Below, piece by piece: positions 10,401 to 22,299 of a DNA stretch of 64,000 nucleotides. Each line of letters starts with the position of its first letter. Positions within the stretch are counted from its first letter, which is position 1. Made by a program: the position numbers and the translations under genes. The notes under the pieces are model-generated. The model worked only from the letters and a program-made list of their open reading frames with translations, had not been told where the DNA came from and did no database searches. Origin of the DNA: Phymorhynchus buccinoides. Its lineage: Eukaryota > Mollusca > Gastropoda > Neogastropoda > Raphitomidae. The stretch covers positions 78,389,765-78,453,764 of the forward strand of contig CM065682.1 in the NCBI GenBank assembly GCA_017654935.2, written 5' to 3'.

Positions 10401-12997
10401 TTGGACAGTCTGCTGGGGTAGAAGACGCTGCGGAACCGGTCAAGGTAGGACTGGTACTCGGGTCGCGTGGCCTTGCTGCCCTCATCCATGAGGTCCCCCA
10501 GGTACACCACCACGTCGGGCTGCACATAGCTGTGGGCCAGGGAGAACGTCTTCCTCAGGAACCTGCACAGGTCCAGTCAAGGCGAGTCAAGTCAAGGTGA
10601 CCTTGAGTCAAGTCAAGTCGAGGCGAGTCAAGTCAAGTCAAGTCAAGTTGAGTCGAGTCAAGTCAAGTCAAGTCGAGTCGAGTCAAGTCAAGTCGAGGTG
10701 AGGCGAGTCAAGTCAAGTCAAATCAGGGCGAGTCAAGTCGAGGCGAGTCAAGTCAAGTCCAGTCAAGGCGAGTCAAGTCAAGGCGAGTCAAGTCAAGTTA
10801 AGTCAAGTCGAGGCAAGTCAAGTAGAGTCAAGGCGAGTCGAGTCAAGTCAGGTCGAGGCGAGTCAAGTCAAGTCAAGGCGAGTCGAGTCAAGTCAAGTCA
10901 AGGCGAGTCAAGTCAAGTCAAGGCGAGTCGAGTCAGGTCAAGTCAAGGTGAGTCGAGTCAAGTCAAGTCAAGTCAAGTCAGGTCGAGTCAAGTCAAGTAG
11001 AGTCAAGGCGAGTCGAGTCGAGTCAAGTCAGGTCGAGGCGAGTCAAGTGAAGTCAAGGCGAGTCAAGTCAGGGCGAGTTGAGTCAAGTCAAGTCAAGGCG
11101 AGTCGAGTCAAGTCAAGTGAAAGCGAGTCAAGTCAAGTCAAGTCGAGTCAAGGCGAGTTGAGTCGAGTCAAGTCAAGGTGAGTCAAGTCAAGTCGAGTCA
11201 AGGCGAGTCAAGTTGAGGCGAGTCAAGTCGAGTCGAGTCAAGTCAAGTCAAATCAAGGCGAGTCAAGTCAAGTTCAGTCAAGGCGAGTCAAGTCAAGTGA
11301 AGGCGAGTCAAGTCAAGTTCAGTCAAGGCGAGTCAAGTCAAGTGAAGGCGAGTCGAGTCAAGTTAAGTCAAGTTGAGGCGAGTCGAATCAAGTCAAGTCG
11401 AGTCGAGTCGAGTTGAGTCACAAAATTTGTTGTCCGAGAAAAATTGGAAATACACACAGCCTATTTTAATTCAGTCCATGATTGTGTTTGACAAAGGGAA
11501 GTAAAGTTCCGAAATATATTACCAGCAACAACGTGGGTGTTCGTGGGGTTTGTTCATAACAAAAATTGGAAATACGTCAGTGGAGGTGCGTAAAGGATAA
11601 ACAGTAAGTGAACGAGATCACGGTTCCAATATTAAAATAGAACATTCATCATGTCAAACTCAAGCGCACACAAACAGCAGGCTTACCCTCTCTTCTACCA
11701 GTACCACCCCCCCCCCCCCTCTCACTCACAGACAGAGAGAGAAAGAGGGGGGGTGGGGGAGAGGGAAAAGCTAGTCTGACTCTGTGCGCTTTACGCACGT
11801 AAAAATCCCACGGCAGTTGAAAGTCGGTAAGAGCAGGGACAAATCCTGCTGCCTGGTATGGCCAAATTGATAGCTAGGTTTTCCAAGTGTACTACTACAC
11901 CCCCTCCTCACCCTGCCCCCCCCCCCCTAATTTTTTTTAAAATTTTGTATTTTTAATAGAAAATTGGGTAGGCGCTCTCCAGGGGAGAGCAGCCCGAATT
12001 TCACAGAGATAAGTCTGTGACTAAAATATATACCAAATTAAAAAAAACAAAAAAACATACACACAAACTTGTGCATCAGTTTCTTTACCTATCTGAATCC
12101 CAGCGTGTTATCATGCCCAGAGGAAACCCGTGTTCATCCTGTATCCCAATCAGCTGGGGGTCGGAGACAAACAGAATGAACAGTTCTTCTTTAGGATCTC
12201 TGCACAGAGAAATAAGAAGACACAGGTTTATCATTATTCAATCTGGACTAGCAAACTTGCTCGCTACACTTCGCGCGCATACACCAACATACACACACAT
12301 AGTACACACACACACACACTCTCTCTGAGTCTCTCTCTCTCTCTGCCAAGTTTATAGTCCAAGGGAAGTAAACCAGTCCAGCCCTTAGAGTTACTCCCAT
12401 TTGACACACACACCTCTTTACTTTTCCTACATCAGTTCAGCCCACACAAAAAATAAGGAAAAACGGCTATTTCTTGGCAGATGTTTGCGCTATGGGTTCA
12501 ATATTCAGGCTGTGCATAATACAACTTTTTTTAGTTTTACAAGAGATCATGCTGATCAAGATCATATAATTTATAGGGGTCTCTGTTCCGCAAAACAAGG
12601 GGTCCCAGGGACTCCTTCACTTACAGTATAGAGGGTCCTAGAGCCAGTAGAGGCGGGATAGAGGGTTCCAGTGGCATTGCGAATGCTAAAATTATAGTAA
12701 AAATAATTTTTCTAGTGCATCTCTGACTCTGGGACCCCCTGCACATTCTTTTACTTGAGTTAGAGGGTCCTTTAGAATTTTAGTACTTCATGGACCCCCA
12801 AATGGGGGTCCCCTCCCTGGGAGCCCTGCACAATCTTACCTGCTGCTAGCAGGCAGGGCGGGCCATCTCCAGCTCTGCACCCAGTAGACCAGAAACTCAT
12901 TGGAGATCACCACTGCAGCCACCATGATCAGCGTCACCGATCGCAGGGACAACTGCCGCAACCATCGCAAAACGCTCTGTCTTCTGATCCTCACCAT
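418..12997 (-). CDS. Cdc1/Ted1/MPPE1-type membrane metallophosphoesterase, complete 8-exon gene
   Basis: Coding exons are 12840-12997, 12089-12199, 10400-10562, 9102-9239, 6853-6993, 3944-3994, 1870-2071 and 418-566. All have AG/GT borders and compatible phases and join to 1113 bp, 370 aa plus TGA. Visible in the product: an N-terminal membrane segment (about residues 20-40), then the calcineurin-like phosphoesterase motifs in order: SDPQL (D66, Q68), GDLMDEG (112-118), GDNDIGGE (150-157), NHES (223-226) and GHWHE (250-254). A sequon lies at N176, and a second membrane segment (341-363) is followed by a short basic tail. Known for the family: Cdc1/Ted1/PGAP5 enzymes are secretory-pathway metal-dependent phosphoesterases that remodel ethanolamine phosphate on GPI anchors. 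Inferred: same location and role. The first motif is D-x-Q rather than D-x-H, which points to the Cdc1/Ted1 branch rather than vertebrate MPPE1. Length is close to human MPPE1 (about 396 aa). No polyadenylation signal was identified below 418. Confidence 0.9.
840..1089. repeat. dispersed repeat in intron 7
   Basis: The 840-990 part recurs in reverse orientation at about 6020-6140 and 26740-26890 (shared GGCAGAGTCA-type core). The 1015-1085 part (TTAGTTAGGCGCATAACGGC) recurs at 62735-62800, where it ends in a (GAA)n tail, which suggests a SINE-like unit. Confidence 0.55.
1090..1212. mobile_element. pogo/Tigger-like palindromic MITE, 5'-truncated
   Basis: Family marked by repeats of GTCTTATAAGGGAGG and an end GGAGGTTCCACTG next to TA. 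Only the right part is present. Confidence 0.65.
1310..1735 (-). mobile_element. tRNA-derived SINE remnants, minus orientation
   Basis: The tail (GTCACAGAGGCGTCTCTGTG, 1324-1343) and body match the intact copy at 28232-28610 in reverse complement. The body section is present twice (about 1430-1570 and 1585-1725), so there is a tandem or second partial copy. Confidence 0.65.
1870..2071 (-). CDS. metallophosphoesterase exon 7 (C-terminal luminal region)
   Basis: 202 bp, acceptor CTCTCAG, donor CTGA|GTGAGT. It encodes residues 255-321, with a CETC pair and the region ISLNEIMVPTCSYRMGTKN that follows GHxH in this family. A poly-G tract (about 1846-1860) lies in the intron just past the donor. 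Confidence 0.85.
2215..2520. repeat. dispersed repeat (copy also at 58305-58620)
   Basis: Shares long stretches such as CCACGATTAAGTCCC and CAACTTCAAATTGAGGCTGC with 58305-58620, and a related end occurs at 56735-56800 and 57125-57210. A short inverted repeat around ACGTGACGTGGG/TTTAAAGACCC suggests a MITE. Confidence 0.6.
2793..2870. repeat. (TAA)n plus 'TTTATATAGCACC' element end
   Basis: An AAT-repeat followed by a sequence of the type TTTATATAGCACCCATCC. Similar junctions occur at 20226-20295 and 32968-33045, so this is probably a retroelement 3' end with a microsatellite tail. Confidence 0.45.
2979..3264. repeat. (TAC)n microsatellite
   Basis: About 280 bp of near-perfect trinucleotide repeat with interruptions. 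Long Thr/Ser reading frames across it are low-complexity artefacts. Confidence 0.9.
3352..3560. repeat. (CA)n-rich tract
   Basis: Interrupted CA dinucleotide repeats over about 200 bp in intron 6. Confidence 0.85.
3612..3913. mobile_element. pogo/Tigger-like palindromic MITE with internal tandem expansion
   Basis: Starts CAGTGGGAA and ends GGTTCTACTG, with TA on both sides. The internal unit GTCTTATAAGGGAGGG is repeated about ten times (3650-3815) with A/G variants, more than in any other copy in the window. It ends about 30 bp from the 51-bp GHWHE exon. Confidence 0.7.
3944..3994 (-). CDS. metallophosphoesterase exon 6, 51-bp exon carrying GHWHE
   Basis: A 17-codon exon with acceptor TCGTTTCAG and donor GAG|GTAGGT, phase 0 at both ends. 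It encodes residues 238-254 ending in LIFTGHWHE, the canonical GHxH metal motif. It is easy to miss because it lies just outside a palindromic MITE (3612-3913). Without it the enzyme would lack its last metal-binding motif. Confidence 0.85.
4209..4744. mobile_element. Tigger-like MITE, second family, full length with TA duplications
   Basis: Ends CAGTGGAATCCGCTTAATCG / AAACGGATTCCACTG, with TA at 4207-4208 and 4745-4746. GGCCGATAAAGCG-type motifs repeat inward from both ends. The interior holds (TG)n (4383-4411) and a poly-G tract (4561-4579). No transposase frame is visible. Confidence 0.75.
4750..5309 (-). mobile_element. dispersed copy of the 'CAGACCTG' zinc-finger transposon (3' 560 bp)
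   Basis: Minus-strand copy of the element found nine times in the satellite. It retains a serine-rich start (MADSSSSSDSGD), a basic stretch (RTQTRKRKSS) and, after a frame change, the best-preserved zinc finger: CNLC followed by H and H in the pattern C-x2-C-x16-H-x5-H. The satellite copies have lost the first Cys pair, so this copy is nearer the ancestral element. Confidence 0.7.
5352..5488 (+). mobile_element. 5' end of a second 'CAGACCTG' element, opposite orientation
   Basis: Begins CAGACCTGCCTACTGCTACG and stops near GCCGTTCCC. With the neighbouring minus copy it makes a head-to-head arrangement separated by a short (TG)n. Confidence 0.7.
5500..5780 (-). mobile_element. tRNA-derived SINE, minus orientation, with tRNA-like head
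   Basis: The head at about 5700-5775 contains, on the minus strand, a B-box-like GAGTTCGAACCTGGG and an A-box-like TGGCACAGTGGTAGCGCG. The body matches 28320-28470. Confidence 0.7.
6212..6828. mobile_element. TIR transposon (CAGGGTTCGTAC ends), probably hAT-type
   Basis: Ends CAGGGTTCGTACAG and CTGTACGAACCCTG. A minus-strand frame at 6274-6498 encodes a fragment with YQSWLAPS and SCTVFKKNFDIQHG, resembling the N-terminal zinc-finger region of hAT-derived proteins. The matching 8-bp duplication is not clear. Confidence 0.6.
6853..6993 (-). CDS. metallophosphoesterase exon 5 (NHES)
   Basis: 141 bp, phase 0 at both ends, acceptor TTTCCAG, donor CCC|GTAAGT. It encodes residues 191-237, with VRVLINHESI supplying a likely metal-ligand histidine (H224). 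Confidence 0.88.
7170..7405. mobile_element. piggyBac-like MITE, full length, TTAA duplications
   Basis: 236 bp, CCCTTTCGCCGCCAATG to CTGGCGGTGAAAGGG, with TTAA at 7166-7169 and 7406-7409. This is the best-preserved copy of this family in the window. Confidence 0.82.
7760..8160. repeat. dispersed repeat in intron 4 (inverted partner at 20870-21255)
   Basis: Shares AGAAAAACTCTCTACACCG-like and GCATCGCAACGATTTTGAAT-like segments with 20870-21255, with the pieces rearranged relative to each other. Probably a palindromic MITE. Confidence 0.55.
8779..8987 (+). mobile_element. 'CAGGGCTCCCA' MITE copy 1
   Basis: About 210-bp family with ends CAGGGCTCCCA / TGGGAGCCCTG and inner GGACCCTCTA motifs. 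Other copies are at 12574, 25271, 26364 and 27829. Confidence 0.7.
9102..9239 (-). CDS. metallophosphoesterase exon 4 (GDNDIGGE motif)
   Basis: 138 bp, phase 0 at both ends, acceptor TTTCAG, donor AAA|GTGAGT. It encodes residues 145-190 including IPGDNDIGGEG, which corresponds to the GNHD motif of other phosphoesterases, and the sequon NLT at 176-178. Confidence 0.88.
10400..10562 (-). CDS. metallophosphoesterase exon 3 (GDLMDEG motif)
   Basis: 163 bp with acceptor CTGTGCAG and donor AAA|GTAACT. It encodes residues 90-144 including VVVYLGDLMDEG, the second phosphoesterase motif. The minisatellite of intron 2 starts about 10 bp upstream of the exon, and a short MITE fragment ends about 16 bp past the donor. 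Confidence 0.88.
10568..11425. repeat. (AGTCA)n-type minisatellite in intron 2, abutting exon 3 acceptor
   Basis: About 850 bp of 5-bp units AGTCA, with GAGTC/AGGCG variants. On the transcribed strand it reads as TTGACTTGAC repeats and ends about 5 bp from the acceptor AG of exon 3. It therefore replaces the normal branch-point region. Confidence 0.92.
11780..12030 (+). mobile_element. SINE-like element with shared 3' tail
   Basis: Starts TGCGCTTTACGCAC, contains CCCACGGCAGTTGAAAGTCG and ends with the tail CGAATTTCACAGAGA...CTGTGACTA shared with the tRNA-derived SINEs. A related copy is at 25927-26140. Confidence 0.6.
12089..12199 (-). CDS. metallophosphoesterase exon 2 (SDPQL metal motif)
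   Basis: 111 bp with acceptor TGCAG and donor GATAG|GTAAAG. It encodes residues 53-89 with the first metal-binding motif SDPQLIG and enters and leaves with two bases of a codon, matching both neighbours. Confidence 0.88.
12574..12828 (-). mobile_element. 'CAGGGCTCCCA' MITE copy 2, next to exon 1 donor
   Basis: Reverse-orientation copy. Its terminal GGGAGCCCTG stops at 12828, about 10 bp from the GT of the exon 1 donor of the phosphoesterase. Confidence 0.7.
12840..12997 (-). CDS. metallophosphoesterase exon 1 (start codon, signal-anchor)
   Basis: The first ATG of the reading frame is at 12997-12995. The exon encodes residues 1-52 plus two bases of codon 53 and includes the basic N-terminus and the first membrane segment. 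The donor is CAG|GTAAG at 12839-12835. A transposon copy ends only about 10 bp inside the intron (12828). Confidence 0.85.
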
Positions 12998-13260
12998 CTC
13001 TTCAAACCCACAACTTACACGTCTACGCCCTTGCAAAGCTGTAAGTACTGTCTGTAGTTGCACTAGCCGTCTATGACTCTATTTATGATGTATTTTATCT
13101 ACTCTTGAGAGTTGAGACAGGCAGACACGCATGATCTCTCCACATTTCACTATTTTGCTGGTTCCAAAATCACCGTGACGTGTTATGATGGGTGACCAAA
13201 ACAAAACGCAACGGAATATATAAGAGCCTAACTCGCCGGGTTTTCTTCTAAAGGACTGGA
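12998..13260 (-). promoter_or_regulatory. putative promoter / 5' UTR region of the phosphoesterase gene
   Basis: Lies upstream of the start at 12997. It contains a CRE-like TGACGTGT (about 13176) and an AT-rich ATATATAA at about 13214-13222. No initiator could be fixed from sequence alone. Confidence 0.3.
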
Positions 13261-16093
<2,833 letters not shown>

Positions 16094-16105
16094 GAGAGAG
16101 AGAGA

Positions 16106-16184
<79 letters not shown>

Positions 16185-16189
16185 AGAGA

Positions 16190-16230
<41 letters not shown>
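16094..16230. repeat. (GA)n microsatellite
   Basis: GA repeat with few interruptions, directly adjoining the truncated 5' end of the LINE. Confidence 0.92.
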
Positions 16231-16231
<1 letters not shown>

Positions 16232-16756
16232 AGTAACGAACAAATATTACATTTAGCATCCTCCCGGTCCTAATTAGGACACATGCGGGACTGATTAGTT
16301 CTAATTTCGATTTGGGGGAAAAGGGGGGTGAGTGGAAGTGAAAGCGACTCAGTAATGTTTTCTTTTATCGGACGTTAGTGTTAATAAATCACGGCCCTAA
16401 CCAAGCAGATGCCTGAAAAGTTAAAAATGTAATTTTAAGGAGTTTCATAAAAAGACATGTTTAGCAAGGAATCTTATATTCTGCTGTAGCTATATAAATG
16501 TTTTAAAACTCTTCAGGACCACTGTTGAAACCAAGGGCTAATCCTAAGGTCAAATATATTTTACGCACTATGTACAAATTACTCTTTATTTGACAATAAG
16601 TGGCGGTACCATAGCCGATGAGGTTTAACCGAGGCGTGGTTACTGCTACACATATCTGTATTGTTAAAAAAATCGGGACTTTACTGGTGTTGCACTGCCT
16701 CCACTATTGTTCCCACCATCAGTCCCGCAGGATTATTAATCCATAGTATGAGCTGC

Positions 16757-16974
16757 CTATTGGTCACTGCAACAACCACGTTTTGCTAGAGTGAATGCCC
16801 TTGGTAGATGCTTGAGTACTGACCAAACAAGGATATAATTCTCACCAATAACCCTATTTGAGGTCACTAAATGGCTGCCTTTCGCAAGAGTGAATGCCCT
16901 TTTGAGTACTACTGACCAACAAGGGCTTCACTCTCACTGCCAAGGGCGTTAATAACCTGTTGCAGTGGCCAATA
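16757..16974. mobile_element. MITE with TATTGGTCACTGCAAC ends
   Basis: Inverted ends TATTGGTCACTGCAAC and GTTGCAGTGGCCAATA. Interior motifs GCAAGAGTGAATGCCC and AGTACTGACCAA occur more than once. A second copy (23060-23670) is interrupted by a LINE, and a fragment lies at 10347-10382. Confidence 0.6.
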
Positions 16975-17158
16975 CATGTGTTGTTGATGCGTATCTATGT
17001 AGGTCCGCCAGACATGGGGGCAGTAAAAAATAAATTGTTTTTTGAAGAACTGGTTTTGATAACACACACACACCACACTGTACACAGACATAGTAAGACA
17101 TCAGTGTCTGTCTCTACCCTACTCGCCAGCAGTTGACACATGCGATATCGCCATCGTT

Positions 17159-17443
17159 TTAACTTATTCTCCCAAGAGAGGCCTTCGTTGTATCTATTAC
17201 AATCAAAGTATCGTCAAAGACTGTACAGGGGAAGATAAACATCCGGTCTCTTTTCCCTGTATGAGTAGAAACACTGGTTATGTCCCTTTGAAACGTGACA
17301 CATTTTACACATCGATAGGCCAGTTGAATTCTCCGTTCAAGTTCCAGTCCGAGTTTTTGGATAGCCTCCACTGTGAATAGTGTACATATCCGCACTAACG
17401 ATAACTCTATCAGCCCGGTTCGCCGAGCTTTTAAGTAATCCAT
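17159..17443 (-). CDS. unrecognised 94-codon ORF, status uncertain
   Basis: ATG at 17443, with an in-frame TAA 12 bases upstream and a stop at 17159, so it is a closed small ORF. The product is not low-complexity; it starts MDYLKARRTGLIELSLVRI and contains a CVKC pair near the middle. I recognise no family. It sits between MITEs and a poly-C tract, so it may be part of an unrecognised transposon or chance. No splice or promoter evidence was found. Confidence 0.2.
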   Translation of the reverse strand: MDYLKARRTGLIELSLVRICTLFTVEAIQKLGLELERRIQLAYRCVKCVTFQRDITSVSTHTGKRDRMFIFPCTVFDDTLIVIDTTKASLGRIS

Positions 17444-17731
17444 CTTACCCTTTTAGAATATCTTTGGTATCGTTAGCTTCTTCGCCTCCCCAGAAACCGA
17501 GCTATTGTAAACCCCCCCCCCCCCCCCCCACATCCTTCCATGATTGACTGATCCGCCTCTGAGATATGGGATGTGGGTGAGGGGAAAATAGTCATGGGCT
17601 CATGAGGTATCCATGGCCGGACCACTTTTTCCGACGCTGCTACGCCCCTGACAATGTAGGTATATTTGTGGATATCTGTGGGTAAACTGACATGAAAGGA
17701 ATCATTGTGGCAACATCGAAGACAATTGTGC

Positions 17732-18302
<571 letters not shown>

Positions 18303-18305
<3 letters not shown>

Positions 18306-18988
18306 AATTTTATTTATAGAGGGTAAGAGTAAGCAATAACATGCTTTTTTACATCTAGCCCTCTGGACAGAATACATATATAAAAGTAGAAAATGGAAAA
18401 CGAAAATAAACACATACAAAGTAATATAAAGCATGCAAAAAACATCCCTATATTGTAACACATCAATAACAAAATCAAACCTATTATTATACTCAGTAGG
18501 CACATTCCCCTAGGGGAGTTCTTTATTCTATTTTGCCCAGACTTGTGTCAATCGATGTGCCTGCATGCTCGCGGTCTTGTGTGTGCGTGTGTGAGGAGGT
18601 GGAACATGTATTGGTATAAATGTGTATGCACACATGTATGTGTGTGTGTTGGTGTATGTGTAGGTGTGAGTCTGAGAGAGAGAGAGAATCTGAGGGAGAG
18701 ACTGATACATGATGATGTAATTTGTCCATTCGATGTGCATGCTTTCGTTATTGTTGGATTGTGTCTTGTGCAAAACCAAAACGATTTCCTTTGTACTACG
18801 GTGCATTGGCTGATTAAAGAATCTTGAATCTTAACTACACTCATTATTAACATTCAAAATGTGTGAAGTAAGCGCATACACACGGGAAAATAAAAACCCA
18901 ATCCTACTTTTCACACTCAAACAACCTCAATCATACTTTATATATTCATCATTAAAATGTACTTATTTGAAAAGAAACCCATGCACAT

Positions 18989-18990
<2 letters not shown>
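18303..18990 (-). mobile_element. retroelement 3' end between two (GA)n tracts, internally interrupted
   Basis: 18303-18490 and 18833-18990 match the contiguous sequence at 32055-32425. The 18490-18832 stretch is an insertion with its own (TG)n. On the minus strand the element ends CTATAAATAAAATTAATT next to (TC)n. (GA)n flanks both sides (17738-18302 and 18991-19039). Confidence 0.65.
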
Positions 18991-19041
<51 letters not shown>

Positions 19042-19261
19042 ACACGCGCATGTGTGTGTGTGTGTGAGCATAAGAGGTTTTTTTATATGCCCCATTCCCA
19101 CAGGGACCAGTGTTGATTCCTACTTCAATATATAAAGCCTCAGTGTGTTTTAATACGTCAAACTCAAAGGGTCGTTTAAAAGAGTATACAATTTTACACA
19201 CAAGATTAGCATGAAAAGCAATCTATAATATGCGCCAAAGCACAAAAAAGCTTTTATTTTT

Positions 19262-19302
19262 TTTTTGGGGGGGGGGGTGGGGGGGGGGGGGGGGGGGGGG
19301 GC
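19262..19302. repeat. poly-G tract
   Basis: About 35 bases of nearly pure G, a possible quadruplex former and a likely sequencing weak point. Confidence 0.85.
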
Positions 19303-19401
19303 TTTTTACTGCATATTAAAAAAAGAAAGAAAAAGTTATGTCTCTCACATTGGTTTATCATCAAGTGGTGTAGACACTATGAGTGAGCTCAAATCTATTT
19401 T

Positions 19402-19957
19402 AAAGGGGCACCCTGATGGATGAGTTTTGGTAAGAAACACGTCGAGATCACCAGGAAAACACCCTTTACAGAGATAGCAACCCTCACTTTGCTCTGGTTT
19501 CCTAGAAATCAAACCGTCAAATCGGCGATTCCTCCTTGGCGGAGGTGCTGGAAGTCAAATTCTTTCACCCAAAGAGAAGGCGTGCGTCGTCTCTTTCCTA
19601 ATGGCCGCCAAATTGTTTGCACGAAATTTTCGCAATACAAGCCTTTTATTTTTATATTTTTTAATTTTATACTGTTTATCTAAAGGAGTTTCGCTCACAA
19701 CAAAGGAAACAGCTCCAATTTTTTTTTTTACTGCACTACAAAAAAAGAAAACGCTTCAACCACAGTGAGTGACCTCCACCCACCCCATCCAAAATGGCTA
19801 CTCTCTCCGGCATCTCCACCAAGGAGGAATCGCCGTTTTGACTGTTTAATTTCTAGGAAACCAGAGCAAAGTGGGTGTTTTGATCCTTGAAAAGGCTGTC
19901 TTTCTGGTGATCTCGACGTGTTTCTTGCAAAAACTCATCCGTCAGGGTCCACCTTTA
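19402..19957. mobile_element. foldback element with about 150-bp inverted arms
   Basis: The left arm starts AAAGGGGCACCCTGATGG, and the right arm is its reverse complement, ending AGGGTCCACCTTTAAA. The arms share GATCTCGACGTG, CAAAGTGGGTGTTTTG-like and TCCTTGGCGGAGGTGCTGG-like blocks. Arm fragments recur at 1-52, 30340-30360/31003-31022 and 55005-55345. No coding frame. Confidence 0.75.
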
Positions 19958-21334
19958 AAAAAATACACCAAAGCATTTTTACAACAGAAGCACAGAAAGG
20001 GATGACAATACATAGTTTATTTAGTGAAGTATAAAAATCAAGTCACATAAAAAACAAAAGCATGCATGAAACACACACACACACACTTACATAAATACAC
20101 TTATCGAATTATATACACATATTCACACATATCAACACAGTTTAATCATTTTTCAATATTCAATCATACAAAGATCGAGTGTGGGACAAACAATAAATAG
20201 TAAGTTTTTCGAAATGTCAACACACATTAATAATAATAATAATAACTAACATTTATAGAGCGCCCTTTCTCTCTTGAGCTCCAGGCGCTTCACAATTATT
20301 TAAATACATAGATCATAAGCTACTACAATATTAACTATCAAAAACATGCACATAGCCACAACACGCACACACCCACGACCGCACACCCACACACAATGTG
20401 GGGAACATAGTTTTAAGGCAGGAAACAGGACAAGGAAGAAATCAGAGGTATTGCTGGAAGAGGTGAGTTTTAAGAGCGGTTTTGAAAGATTGGAAAGATT
20501 AAGCAGAACGAAGTTCATATGGTAGGGTGTTCCAGACAGAAGGGGCGCTGAAAGAAAATGAACGTTCACCATATGTCTTAGTGTTTGTACGAGGAATAGA
20601 AAGGATCAGTTTGTCAGAAGAGGAACGGAGAGACCTGGAGGGTGAGTACAGGTGAACGAGATCAGAGAGGTAGGCAGGACCAGATGAATGGACAGCATTG
20701 AAACAGAGGCAAGCAATTTCATTGCAGACATAATTACTAACAGGGCAGAATCTAAGTTACTAAAAAGGTATACTGTAAGGAAAAAGCGTGGCTAGTTTTC
20801 CTCCCTCCCCCATGCAAAGTCTGGTTGATTCCTTTGTACCTATGCTCAACTCATTCAAGTTGTTCCGTATGCTCGGAATTAACAGATAGCTGTCAATTTG
20901 AGGCATTTGCTTCAAGGGAAGTAAATCTGTGCACACCATACCTTGGTCACTTATTATAGACTTTATATAGAAAAACTCTCTACACTGATTGGTTACCCCA
21001 CAACGAACCTCTACAAAAGCAAAGTCAGAGGCAAAATTGTGGTCTAAGGGAGGGAAGCGAGATTAGAAGTGACCAAAGTGACCAATAATATAACAAAGTC
21101 TGATCTACCACTTCCCTATGTCTAAACCTGAAGTAAAAACCCGTAATCTTCTTTCATTTCTCCTTTTGTTTATGTATGTTTTGTTTGTGTGTATGTCTGG
21201 AGTGATTTGTGAGTTTTTCGAGTAATTCAAAATCGTTGCGATGCGAATGAGTTAACAGCTAATGTCCCAGACAAAGTACTCTATATTTTCATTTCATTTC
21301 TGTTCAAATCTGCTCTAATAATGCTTTCTTTATA
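19958..21334. other. intergenic spacer with retroelement end and dispersed repeat
   Basis: No supported gene. 20226-20760 begins with (TAA)n and ATTTATAGAGCGCCC, a common invertebrate retroelement tail. 20870-21255 is the inverted partner of the repeat at 7760-8160. Confidence 0.5.
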
Positions 21335-21340
21335 AATTCA

Positions 21341-22290
21341 ATGAGACACTTTCTTTTCAATCCGTTCTTACGCTTTCTTTTCAAATCTGTTCTTATGCTT
21401 TCTTTTCAAATCCGTTCTTACGCTTTCTTTTCAAATCCGTTCTTACGCTTTCTTTTCAAATCTGTTCTTATGCTTTCTTTTCAAATCCGTTCTTACGCTT
21501 TCTTTTCAAATCCGTTCTTACGCTTTCTTTTCAAATCCGTTCTTATGCTTTCTTTTGAAATCTGTCCTTACGCTTTCTTTTCAAATCCAGATTGACCATT
21601 CTTTTCAAATCTGTTCTTATGCCTTCTTTTCAAATCCAATGTGATGCTTTCTTTTCAAATCCATTCTTACGATTTCTTTTCAAATCCAATCTTATGCTTT
21701 TTTCTCAAATCCGTTCTTACGCTTTCCTTTTCAAATCCAATCTTATGATTTTTTTTCAAATCCGTTCTTATACGCTTTCTTTTCAAATCCAATGTGATGT
21801 TTCTTTTCAATATCCGTTCTTACGCTTTCTTTTCAAATCCAATCTTTTAAAATCTGTTCTGAAATGTTCTTTTCAAATCCAATCTTATGTTTTCTTTTCA
21901 AATCCGTTCATACGCTTTCTTTTTCAAATCCAATCTCTTTTCAAATCTGTTCTTATGCTTTCTTTTCAAATCCGTTCTTATACGCTTTCTTTTCAAATAC
22001 AATGTGACGCTTTCCTTTGAAATTAGCCATAACACTTTCTTTTCAATTCTGCTCTTGCGGTTTCTTATGCTTAATCTTATGCTTTCTTTTCAAATCTGTT
22101 CTTACGCTTTCTTTTTCAAATCCAATCTCTTTTAAAATCCGTTCTTAAGCTTTCTTTTGAAATCTTTCTTATGCTTTCTTTTCAAATCCACTCTTATACG
22201 CTTTCTTTTTAAATGCAATGTGAAGTTTTCTTTTCAAATTTGTTATTAAAGCATTTTCTTTTCAAGTCTGCTCTTGCGGTTTCTGTTCCA
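21341..22290. repeat. about 26-bp minisatellite directly downstream of the RING gene stop
   Basis: About 35 units of the type CTTTCTTTTCAAATCCGTTC, with growing divergence towards 22290. The reverse complement of the unit resembles the last codons and stop region of the RING gene (22300-22325). Long frames through it are artefacts. Confidence 0.9.
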
Positions 22291-22299
22291 ATATTGGCT

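Noticed and set aside
21341..22135. Phe-rich frames (SNPFLRFLFKSVLM)
   Set aside because: Translations of the about 26-bp minisatellite downstream of the RING gene.
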